From Epithemia pelagica (taxonomy: Eukaryota; Bacillariophyta; Bacillariophyceae; Surirellales; Surirellaceae), in contig OX337232.1 in assembly GCA_946965045.2 (NCBI GenBank), positions 310,001 to 374,000 of the forward strand: a stretch of 64,000 bases of DNA, given 5' to 3'. Below the pieces are notes generated by a model that was not told where the DNA came from, searched no databases, and worked only from the letters and a program-made list of their open reading frames with translations. Shown piece after piece: positions 32,853-43,600 of this stretch. Both the position numbers and the translations under genes were made by a program. Within the stretch, counting starts at the first letter, position 1. Each line of letters opens with the position of its first letter.

Positions 32853-35800
32853 TTTTCGTGGAGAAGTACGACGTTGGACAGCTTCTCCTCCAGCTTCGCT
32901 TGACGATGCAATGGGAGGGTCCTTCCTCTTCCGAGATGACTTGGAACCAGTCTTGGAACCACGGGTGGTGGATGCCGTTGCCGTCAAACCAACCATTGAA
33001 GCATCTGCGCTTGTTGAATCCGTATTCACCACCAGATGCTCTTTCAACATTTCAACCAACAGGTCATCGTCATCCATGGCTTCGTCCGTACCTGTGACAG
33101 CTTCTTTGCTTCCTCCAGTCAAATCGATAAACTCGATGGTATCTGCAAAATCCATGTCTTCCTCTGTCGGTTCTTTTTTATTATCACTTGACTCTTTGAG
33201 AAACCCATATTCAGGCATGTCTTCCGGTCCTGCTTGCACGGTCTTGTTCATGTAGTCCCTCAATACTCCAACTGTGGACAGCATCGTGTCAACTTGTAGT
33301 CCGTCAGTTCCGTCGCAAGGCACTTGAACCGATGATCCATTTCGCGATTCACTAGTGGTGCGAGTTGTCACAGACGCCATTGCTGTCCCATTGGTTGCTG
33401 TCCCATTGGTTGCTGTCCCATTGCTATCGGCCTGCTGGGATTGTCGGGGTCCTTGTGCACCAACACTCTCTGTGGGACCTGTCTCACGTCCTCGAGATGC
33501 ATCCGTGTTGTTGGACCGAGCAGGAAGTTTCTTATCGCCATCCTCAAAATGAAGCACAGGTTGCTTTTTTCGTAACTCCTCCTCAGCGACAAGAATTTTT
33601 TTTACGACAGGCCGAGTCACATACCCCAAAGTCCGCATTTGAAAGTTGCTTGCCGACTCTCTGTTCATTAGGGGGTTATTGTCGAACCAAGACGAGGATG
33701 AAAACACCCTCTCCTGAAAAGCATTGGTAGCTGGCTTGCCGAGCCAAACAAGAGAGGTTACAAACACATGGGGAAACGTATTCTTGTTGGCTTCCCACCA
33801 TCCCAATACGTCAAAATATTTCCCAACCGACATGAAGTCGTCCTTGGCACATTGTTGTGCGAACCAGGCCTTCGTTGCACCATTCCAATCCGTGAACTGT
33901 TCCAGATACAAGTTGGTTGGGTGCCTGTTAATGAGATCTGCCCATCGCCCACGAACCTTCTTCTCGCAATGCTTCTTGTATTCCTGATATTCCTCTATGA
34001 GTTCCTTCTCTAATTTCTTTTTACGTTCAGCCTCTCTTGCTTGTGGATTTAGTTCATCTTCATTGTTGTTGGTCACTGAACTATCGTCATCCGAGTCTCC
34101 CAAAGCGAGTTCATCAAAGATGTCGAACTCATCAGCAACAGCACCAACAGTCGTCACTTCAGGTCCATGTTCCGCAGTTTCGGCAGTGGTTCCGTCCGTC
34201 GCGTTGTTCTGGTTGTTCTGGTTGTCGTGGTTGTCTGCAGGAGTTTGGTCATCACTACCCGCACTTTCTTGATTGGGGACTGGTAATGGATAGTAGAATT
34301 TATCCATCATATCGGCGACGAAGTGGCCTTGGATTCTAGCAAAGTCCACGTCCGAGAAAATTCCCATCTTCTTGAATAGCTTTGGACGCCATCCACAGAG
34401 GAATGGGTTGCCAATCATGGCCTTCTCGGCGTCCTCATCCTTCTCCTCCATCATATAGAACCTATATTCACGCAAAATGCGTTGAATAAGGTTCTGTGTG
34501 GGCTCCTCAAGTAGCGCATGGCTGACCTGATGCCGTTTCTTCTGCTGGAGAGCAGCCATTGTGGAACTTGCATCCCAAGGTGTAGATTTTGTATCGAGGA
34601 CTTGGATGCCCTTCTTTGTCATTTGTTCAACACAGTGCTTGGATAGGAATATTTCGAGCAAAGAAGCGGATGCAGCGGAAGGGTTGTCCGTTTGGAGAGT
34701 CATTCCGCATTTCTGGACCGGGTTGAGAACTGCTTCATATTCGATTAGTTGGTCCCACTGTTCAAGAGTCAGATATTTTGCCTTGAATTCCGGGTCGTTA
34801 ACAAGGGAGGATGAAGCGTAATCATCCATTACAAACTTGTTCCGGATGAGGCCGTGTATCATAATGATACATGAGCCGATTCGAGTGGCATTGGGAATGG
34901 GGATTTCAATAATCACGCGTCCATTCTTCATTGCCCACTGACGAAGTTTTTCGAATCGACTACGTTTCTTGCTTGACATAAGCCAGGACGCAAATATATG
35001 CACGACTTTGTAGAGTTCGGTGAACTCTTTGTTCTCGTCGATTACCACTTTTCCTCGACGGCGAACAGCCTGCCCTGTGGCATGCTTCATTATAAGTTCG
35101 GCACGGTGCATGTCACACTTGCCTCCCTTGTTCGAACCAACAATGTATTTGCTCGCCAATATAGCTGAGTTTGTGTTATCGTTGATTGCTGCTGCAACAT
35201 CATCCTTAGTGAAACCAATGGTCAGAAGCAAAGACTCGGTATGTGTTGCAATTTGGACGGCTGTGTGTCCTTTGGTTTCGACAAGACCAATAGGGATGCG
35301 GTAGGAGTTGCAATTCCGAGGATTGACAAAGAACAGAGTTACGCCCAGCACGTCCTTTTTTTATCCTTGCCATATGTCATGGGCGATACTCGCTTAAGGG
35401 ATGGGGTGACCACAGAGTCTTCGGTAGTGGTCACGGATCTTGTTTCCAAGTTGTGACACGACGACAAGAACGTTGTTGTAGGAGTCAATGCGCAATCTGG
35501 TCATTGCACGATTGCTTATCGCACAATCATGTGAGTTCAACATCGTAGAATGTGTCGCCGCAAACTCTAACAGTGACCGGAAAGACTCTTTCTCTACCGT
35601 CCGTGAGGGAAAGCCACAATCATTGACAAACTCATAGATTTTCTGGTGGAAAAGGTTCCGAGTGTCAGCTTTGGTAATAGTATTGGGCATGAAAGTCAGA
35701 AGTTTTTTCTGATTGTTGTTTTCCAATATGGCATCTTCACGAGATTTCTCCCTAACTTCAAGGGGGTGAAAACGAAGGCGGTGTTGTTGTATGTTAGACG

Positions 35801-36443
35801 ATACTTTTTGATGTCCATGCATGATTACTGCATCAAAGAGACTTCGCTCTTTATTTGCAAAGCATTTCAGACAGATGGTCAAGCGTTTAGCAATGTTGTG
35901 AAAATTCTTGTCTTTTGGGTCCTTTTCACCTTCTTTTAGAACCTTGAAACAACGTTCTAAGCCGGGTGAATTACTGACATCTGGTTTGTGTTCGTCCTTG
36001 TACTTTTTGAGTTTCGCCCAGTTGATGTGACTCACTAGTCCCCATAGAGAGCCCTTGAGGTTCTTGAAGATTGTTTTTGGAGCAGGTTTGAACTTGATTG
36101 GTCGTTTTTCTTCCTTGTATCGTTCGAGGACCTCTGCACTTAGGGACGTTCCTTGCTGTTGACTGTTCGTGGCTTCTTGGTTCAAAGTTCCATTGGTGGC
36201 ATCTTGATTGTTGGTGGCATCCTGGTTGTTGGTGGCATCCTGGTTGTCGGTGGCTTCCTGGTTGTTGGTGGCATCCTGATTCGTCGACTCGTTGGTGGAG
36301 GTATTGGTGACGGAGGGAGGGTTTTCTGTTGGAGGGTTGGCCATGGGATCGGAAGAAGGGTTTGTCGTCCAGTTGGACTCGGATATTGGGGAGATTGATG
36401 ATATGCTGCCAGAGGATGAGGTTTGTGTAACTACTGGTATCAT
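32817..36443 (-). pseudogene. hAT transposase with BED finger, two in-frame stops
   Basis: A frame of 1,208 codons from ATG 36443 to the stop at 32817, open except for two TAA codons at 35394-35396 and 35361-35363. Residues 50-95 are an NQDATN-type repeat. A BED zinc finger follows: Cys191, Cys194, His221, His226 (C-x2-C...H-x4-H). Next is a hAT N-terminal segment ('KIYEFVNDCGFPSRTVEKESF'). The first catalytic Asp is in 'AHDIWQG', between the two stops. The middle includes 'YEAVLNPVQKCGMTLQTD'. At about residues 870-925 lies the hAT C-terminal dimerisation domain ('GWWEANKNTFPHVFV', 'LGKPATNAFQERVFS'). A Lys/Arg-rich tail ends the protein. It would excise and reinsert the element by binding its ends. 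The stops would give two separate fragments unless read through. Confidence 0.85.
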
Positions 36444-36963
36444 GCTCCAAAGATGAATGAGGCAGATATGAGACCGAGTGGATTGCAGGTACTGTGCTGT
36501 AATGCACCTCTTGCTGTGTGTCGTATGTGCTCGTGCTGGTGGTAGGTGGTTGATTCTGACTTATTTCATACAGAAATTCTGACTTCGCCTGATGGCCCAT
36601 CGACTTTAAGTCATCCATTTCATGTTTCATGACTTAACTATGTAGAGTAAAAGTCGTATAGTTGGTAGTCCTAACTAGACTTTTGGGGATAGAAAGTCAG
36701 GAATTATTCGTTGGGAATCGACTTCGACTTTTTGTTGTAAGTCATGACTTTTTTGGGGTGACGTGGCTTTGTAGGAAGTTCCTGGATCTTAGGCGGAACT
36801 TGACTTGATGACAACTTCAACAGAAAAAAGTTGTTATTTGCATCTGGTGAAATGAATGGCTGTGAGAAAGTCAGTAAAAATGGAGTGGTAATTCGACTTG
36901 ATTTTTTGGAAAAAAGTTAAAAGTTGGCTTTTTTAAGTCAAAAGTCAAAAATGATGAAGTCAG
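36444..36963. promoter_or_regulatory. hAT right subterminal region and transposase leader
   Basis: Contains a dense cluster of GACTT/AAGTC words between 36600 and 36963, the counterpart of the left subterminal region. The transposase promoter must lie here. Another frame open from 36630 overlaps the start but has no supporting domain. Confidence 0.55.
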
Positions 36964-36977
36964 ACTTCAACACCCTG
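36964..36977 (-). repeat. Right terminal inverted repeat of hAT
   Basis: ACTTCAACACCCTG, the exact reverse complement of the left end at 30198-30211. Confidence 0.9.
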
Positions 36978-36985
36978 GGCCCGTG
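36978..36985. repeat. hAT target-site duplication, right copy
   Basis: GGCCCGTG, identical to 30190-30197. The sequence after it (ACACGAATCCATCAACC) continues the flank seen uninterrupted near 56560. Confidence 0.9.
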
Positions 36986-37624
36986 ACACGAATCCATCAA
37001 CCCAACGAAATTCGAGTTGTCGGCGAAGTGCGAAGAGAGACATGTCTTCTCTTCGGTGGGAAAGTGCAACTGTTACTGCAACGACCAATGGTCTTGGATT
37101 AACCACAAAACACAGAGAAGAATCGAATTCAATTGTGTCAATTGGCAAACAGACACACATCTCGGAGATACCGAAAAAGTGAGTCACGTACGATCCATGA
37201 TGGGTGAGCACCATCAACTGAGAGAAAGAAAAAGATACTTCTGGATCGGATGAATGGTGGTGGTTTCTGGTGTCCATGTAGAGTGTCGTCGAATTGAATC
37301 GAGACTGACCCAAGTTCCTTCCCTCCATTGCCACAGAATTCTGAACACTAGTAGAACAATTGAAAGAAACCGAACCACCCACACACAAGAGAGTGGTACG
37401 TACGTCCATTCTGTATTGTTTCTCGAGGCCCATTGGCATGTCTCCCGAATGAATCCTTGCTGGATGGATTCGACTGGACGACGACTGACCCCCCTCTGTC
37501 TGGTGTGTTGTTTGGGTGTGTGTTTGCGCGTGTCTCCACAGAGAGAGAGAGAGAGAAGGTTTGTCATTGAGGGTGCGACTCTCTACTCAATTGCGGTAGT
37601 AGTAGTAGCGCCCATCTTGGATGA

Positions 37625-38130
37625 ATGGTGGGAATCGCAGGGATGAGCCATTACGAACCACCACTCGTCGGCGACCGACCAGCAACCATGGACACACCAC
37701 CACCATCACATGAGCGTTCCTCCCGGATGGAGTGTGACTGCGGTTCCAACTGTCATTCCTTTCATCACCCGTTGCATGATTCGTTGTCCAACAACAACAA
37801 CAACAACAACAACAACGACAAGGTTCGGGTTGTGGCGGAACCTAGTAGGGGCGAGGAATTCACGACTGCGGCTGCTGCGGCATGGGACAGTCCCGACTAT
37901 GTTCCGACCATCCGAAACAAGGCTACCATTGCTCTTCCCTTCCAGTCTGCTCCATCCGAGGACCATGATGATCACAGGAAAGAATACAATCAAGAAGTGA
38001 ACCCACTGTTGCTTTCGCGAAGCAAACATTCGACCGAGACGACCGTGCCCCATCCCAATGAAGAGCTCCAACGACAAGCATCGCACGCCGACAATAATGA
38101 TCCTCCTGAGATGGACCATGAGGATGAGGA
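37625..38130 (+). pseudogene. 5' fragment of NCS2 permease gene
   Basis: The frame 'MVGIAGMSHYEPPLVGDRP' through 'PPEMDHEDED' is about 90% like the N-terminus of the intact permease at 57220, including its poly-Asn run. It covers only the soluble N-terminal tail; no membrane segment is present. After 38130 the frame runs into LRR promoter sequence and stops at 38185. It cannot encode a transporter. Confidence 0.8.
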
Positions 38131-38525
38131 TCGCATGGCAATACTAAAAAATAAGATTTTAGGGTTTTTTTGTTCGAAAAATTGAGGTTGGCGGATTCGT
38201 ATCCCAATACGACAATGAGAATCGGAAGGCCACACAGTACAATACGGCATAGGGCAGAGTTTCCATGTTGTGCACGTCACCATTCCAACAACTTGCCTTG
38301 TAAGTCTTTTGCTGTCGTGCGGAGACACTCTCTGCTACTTCGTCTGTGAAAAAAAGAGAAAGAGACATATTTAGAGACAGAGAGATAGAGAGAGACCAGA
38401 CAAAGGCAATTGCAAATCATCAGTATCGATTGTCGGTTCCCCATATTCGGCTTGGGTTCCTTTGATGCACGCCGTTACCACCAATCTACCTAGTATAGAC
38501 AGAATACTTGCAGCACTAGAGAGAA
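38131..38525. promoter_or_regulatory. Duplicated promoter of LRR-like gene
   Basis: 38131-38300 matches the reverse complement of 5985-6115, upstream of the first LRR-like gene, and the rest resembles the stretch before its start. The gene was thus duplicated with its 5' flank and inverted relative to the first copy. Confidence 0.6.
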
Positions 38526-39783
38526 ATGAGTCCTCGAGATGATTCAAATGCTGTCATTGGGAGCGTATTGTTGGTCACCCCATTGTCGTCGTCATTGTCG
38601 CCTGGTTCGGTGGCCCAGGACAATGAGGCGAGTTGTGCTTGTACTCGTCTACCAAAACAAGAACCACCACCATTCTTGGACCACGACCATCATGAGACCA
38701 CGACTCCATGCCAAACCCAATGGACTTCACCACCACCACCACAAAACGACAAAGCAGCAGCAGTGGTGCATCCCGCCATTCAAGAGGAATGGCAGCAGTG
38801 TTGGTACCACAGAGCAGCTCGAAACCAACAAGAAAAACCAGAACAACAAGAAGAACAAGAAGAAACGGGGGACGACCACTCGCATCATTCTTACTTGTTT
38901 TTGCCCACGGCCTGTATGGGACTGCCAGAAGCTCGCTATCTCCTACACAGTCTTCACAATAACAACAATGACAACAACAAGGACTCTGTCTCTACTACTA
39001 CGATGGGCAAACGACGACGACGACCATTGTACCGTGTCGAATTGGATTCCTTGCAGGGGCCAGGAACCACACTCAATGACGATGACGACGACAACTACAA
39101 TCATTGCACCTTGTTGTGGTACACGTTGCTGGTGCAATTCTTGAGGGAGAGTGCCACATGCGTTTTAGTCTGTGATCCACCGGGTGGTGTCAAGGATACC
39201 AACGTTTCGTGGCCGTGGATTCGTGCCTTGTCCTCCACCCGTATTGGACAGTGGGAATTGGGTCTGGATCTGCGATATCCCTGTACCTTTGTGTCCACCC
39301 TCTTGCAGCAACAACAACAATCCACAGTCTTGGCCACCAATCCTCGTACATCCCATTCGACTGGTGTATCCCTGTGTCTGTTGGATCGGACACCACGACG
39401 AATCCCAACGGATTCTTCTTCTTTCTCTTCTTGCTCCAATCTGGAACGACTGGCTCAAGCTCTGGAACCTGTCACAAACTTGGAGCAAGTGCACTTGTGT
39501 TATTTCCAGCTGAATCCGACAACCCCTACTCGTAGAACGAATGATTGTGTGGAGGAGGATCCCACAAGCACTCCGTCTTCTTCTTGTTCCATGCACTGGT
39601 TGAATCAGGCCTTGCACGGTTCCCGCCACTCATTGCGACAGTTGACCTTGCAAGATTGGCCTTACCGACCCGAGTGTCATTGGGATTGGTTGGTTCCCAT
39701 TACTACAGAATACCCCCTGTTGGAGTCCCTGGTCGTGACCGTGTCCCCCCAAGCACACGTGTTTGCCGCCTCCCGCTCGGATG

Positions 39784-39973
<190 letters not shown>

Positions 39974-40187
39974 AAGAGTTCAATGGGACGGACCGTGGGA
40001 GTCGTCTCCGGCTCTGTGTCGTGCCTTGTCGTCGTCGTCCTTGCATCGCTTGCAACACGTGTCGTTGCCTCTCTTGTGCGAATCCCCAACCTCGATTCAA
40101 ACCGTGGTACAACCCTTTCTCGAGGCCTTTGTCTCGTCCTTGTCATCATCGTTGTCCTCCATGTGGCAATCCTTGGACTTGGTGGAC

Positions 40188-40680
40188 GGGCATCAAGACA
40201 CGAGGAAGTCCCTCGACCTTCACCGCTGGTGGTACCAAGACCGATTCTGGTGGCCGCAAGTGGAAGCCCGTCTGTTGGAACTGCGGTGGCGAGCATACGA
40301 TAAAGGATTGTCCCAAGCCGATCGAAGCCAACCGCCAGAAGTACAATGCTAAGAAGAAAGCTCGCGAGAATGGATCGGGTGATCGTTCTCGCACCTCCAC
40401 CAAATGGCGTCCCCCTTCGTCTGAAGAGAACGGCAAGCGAGTCATTGATGGCAAGACCATGTACTGGGATGCCTCTTCCAAGCGTTGGAACAAGACTCAA
40501 GGGAATGTCGCGACTGATGGCGACACCACTCCAACCGATAGGACCACTCAAGTGCCAATTGCTGGCGCTACTGCCAATGTTGCCTCCACTGGCACCACAG
40601 GAACGACGAATGCCCAATCTCGTCGCGTAATCGAACGCACCCTGGAGTCTTTGATGACCCAGGTGCAAAACCTCTCTTGA
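40188..40680 (+). pseudogene. gag C-terminal fragment of copia element
   Basis: About 160 codons with a zinc knuckle 'CWNCGGEHTIKDC' (C-x2-C-x3-H-x4-C) that binds the RNA genome in the particle, followed by a Ser/Thr-rich tail. The capsid part is missing. It ends with TGA at 40678, and pol continues in the same frame. Confidence 0.8.
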
Positions 40681-43600
40681 TGGTGTGGCCGTCGACGTCC
40701 TGTCGATGTAGGCCTCTTTTTCCCGATAACCTCATCTCCCAGGAGGGATACCTGGGTTGATTTAGTTTGGTTGTTGCTTTGTGTTTTTCTGAGCGTGTTT
40801 TTCTCTTTGCATTTCTGTTCAATGATGCCCTGGGCCCTATCTTTCGTCGCAATCTGGTTGCGAGAGGGAGGTCCGCGTGGTGGCTATTCTTCGTTCTCTT
40901 ATGCCACCTTTGGTCCCAACCAGATGCAACGACGACGACGGCGTTACAAGACTCGAATTTATCACGTGCGACGCCGGTTTACTACTAATATAATGGCCTT
41001 TGACTGCACAACGGATTCAACGGTTACATGGGCTGGTACGATTGACCGTCAACGGACCCCTTTTACTAAGGCCCGAGTGCCCTCTGTCCGAAGACGCGCG
41101 AGGCAACACAAGAAAACTACCAGACCAAAGAAAACTACGCATGACACCTATGATTTCAACTACCAAGGCATCTATGTCCCTACAACATGGACAATACAAG
41201 ACGAGCCGCCTCTAGATCCAACATCAGAGCGACTATCTCGTTGGTTTGGGTCAGCTGAGGAGCTTCAGTCTGCAATTTGGAAGCCATGGCTGAGCAAGGG
41301 GCCGGATCCATTGGCACAGTTTCGTGCCATTCGAGCATTGAGTGGCTCCACATTCTCAAGATCTCGGTCACCCAAGCAACGAATGCGGCAAGCAATGATT
41401 GCCGCTGCCAAGTTAACCGGAAAATTGCCTCCCCAAACTGATCCTGAGTCCTTGTTGCCACCAGCATTGCAGCATCGCATGTCTGTCTATCTCAATGCAG
41501 CAGACGATGCAGACCTGCCCGTGGTGATCGATACAGGAGCATCCACATCGTTGACTCCTCGACTAGAAGACTTTGATGGACCACTCAAAGAGTGTGAGAC
41601 CACTGAGCTGAATGGATTATCCAGTACAACAGCCGTGGTTGGAGTAGGAATGGCTGCCTGGACGTTAAGGGACGTGTTTGGTGTGGTTCGAACCATCCGA
41701 ACACGGGCCTACTACGTTCCAGAGGCGCAGATACGCCTGTTTAGCCCCCAGACCTACTTCCAAGAGCAAGCTAAAGGCGAATTGTCGGTCAATGCTTTTC
41801 GTTCTCGCTTGACTCTTCACGATGGGAGCGAACTGGAGTTCCCCTTTCATCCCAACAGTAACCTCCCTTTGATGCTCTCTGGACGGCAAACCAAGATGGG
41901 CCTTGCATTCGAAGACGTCATGGCCTTATCCAAAGAGTTTGATTGTCGTGGTCTTATGTCAGTGGCGGATGAAACAAATCAGAATGTCACCCAGGCGCAG
42001 AGAGAGCTATTGACCTGGCACTGGAAGTTAGGTCACGCTAATTTTGAATGGATCCAGGATTTGTGTCGCGATCCTCAAACGGATCGACGTCGAATTCTTC
42101 ACACGAAGCATCGACAAGTGTCAAACTGTCCTGTCAATGGTTTGCGCTGCACAGCTTGTCAATTGGGCAAACAGAGGCGTCGTGGTGCTAATACCCAACA
42201 TACGCACACGAAGGATGGTCGTCACATGGTCACTCGGTCAGAGAATCTTCGACCAGGTGACTGCGTTAGCCTTGACCAGTATGACTCGACGCTCACTGGC
42301 CGTCTCCCTCACACTAGAGGAAAGGAACCCAAGAAAGATCAGTACACTGGCAGTACATTGTTTATAGATCATGCTACAGGATTGATGCATTGTGTACATC
42401 AAGTCTCCCTAAACACTGGTGAAACCATCGAAGCCAAACTTCAATTCGAACGGTTTGCACAGGACCATGGAGTTACAGTCAAGTCGTACCTGGCGGATAA
42501 TGCCCCTTTTGGCAATACCAAGTTTGTGGACGCAGTGAAACATGCTGGTCAGTCCCTGTCGTTTTCTGGTGTGGGGGCCCATCACCAAAATGGTGTGGCC
42601 GAGCGTGGCGTCCGTACGGTAACCTCTTGGGCCCGTACTATGATGTTGCACGCAGTATTGCATTGGCCGGAGCACGCCCATGACCTAAGTCTATGGCCCT
42701 TCGCTCTCAATCACGCTATCTGGTTGTGGAATAATCTTCCCAAGCGAGGTTCCTTTATTGCCCCGCTGGAATTATTTACCGGAACAGTTTTCCCTACCTT
42801 GGCCCATCTACATAGGAGCCATGTTTGGGGTTGCCCAGTGTACGTTTTGGACCCGAAGATCCAAGACGGGAAGAAACTTCCCAAGTGGTCGCCTCGTGCC
42901 CGTCGAGGGCAATATCTTGGAGTCTCTCCCGACCATTCTAGCAGGGTGGGCTTAATTCTCAATATTTCTACCGGCTATGTGAGTCCGCAATATCACGTCG
43001 TCTACGACGACCTCTTTTCAAGTGTCCCTAACGCCGAAACTGGCGGTGTCCTACAACAAGACATGTTCACAGGGTCCTTTTGGGACCATCTTGTGGCCTC
43101 TGGTCTGGAGCGGATTGACGATGGCGATTTTGACGACGAACAGTCTCAGCCACCACCCCTTCACCACGACTGGCTGACCCCTGAGGAAGCCGATGCTCTT
43201 CGCCATCAACAAAATGACGCAGCTCGGATAAATCCCTTACCTTTGCCTCCTCCTCCCATCCCTGTTCCAGAGGGAGCTGCTGCTCCAGAGGGAGCTCTGG
43301 TGCCCTTGGCTCCAGAGGGAGATGACGACAGTGAGATTCAACTGGATGGAGACCCCATTTTCCCTCACCTTTTTCCTTTGGATAACGTGGAGCCAAATCC
43401 ACCAGCCGCTCCTCCAGATGACTTGATTCAACCTTTGGTGGTAGATGGAATGTGGGACGATCCCAACAACTCCACCATCGACTCTGGAGACGAAATTGTA
43501 ATCTTTGAGCACGAGGAACAGGATGAGGAAGACCCAGTTCGCGCACAAGATAAGTCAAGACGTGCGCAACATTTGGAACAACCGGACGAGATGCACTTTG

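Larger units (their letters stand above)
30198..36977. mobile_element. hAT-superfamily DNA transposon carrying an Nth-like gene
   Basis: A complete 6,780-bp element. Evidence: 14-bp perfect terminal inverted repeats (CAGGGTGTTGAAGT at the left, its reverse complement ACTTCAACACCCTG at the right), an 8-bp target duplication (GGCCCGTG), subterminal clusters of GACTT/AAGTC, a minus-strand transposase with BED finger and hAT dimerisation domain (32817-36443), and a plus-strand gene with a DNA-glycosylase domain (30779-32527). The two genes are convergent, with a 55-bp minisatellite between them. It is inserted in the intergenic region between the broken plastid-protein copy and the permease fragment; the paralogous site near 56557-56565 is empty. 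Both genes have in-frame stops, so this copy is probably not autonomous, although its reading frames are otherwise complete. Confidence 0.92.
36978..38130. repeat. Segmental duplicate, right half (paralogue of 56557-57730)
   Basis: Continues the duplicate after the hAT: the upstream region and first 170 codons of the permease. It ends abruptly at GATGAGGAT|CGCATGGC, where it joins the promoter of the second LRR-like gene. Confidence 0.85.

Noticed and set aside
30779-36443. Stop-codon reassignment as an explanation for in-frame TAA/TAG/TGA
   Set aside because: Other genes in the window use TAA, TAG and TGA as normal terminators, and diatom nuclear genomes use the standard code.
35971-36630. 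219-codon minus-strand frame overlapping the transposase start
   Set aside because: It runs out of phase through the NQDATN-encoding repeat. The BED finger is in the other frame.
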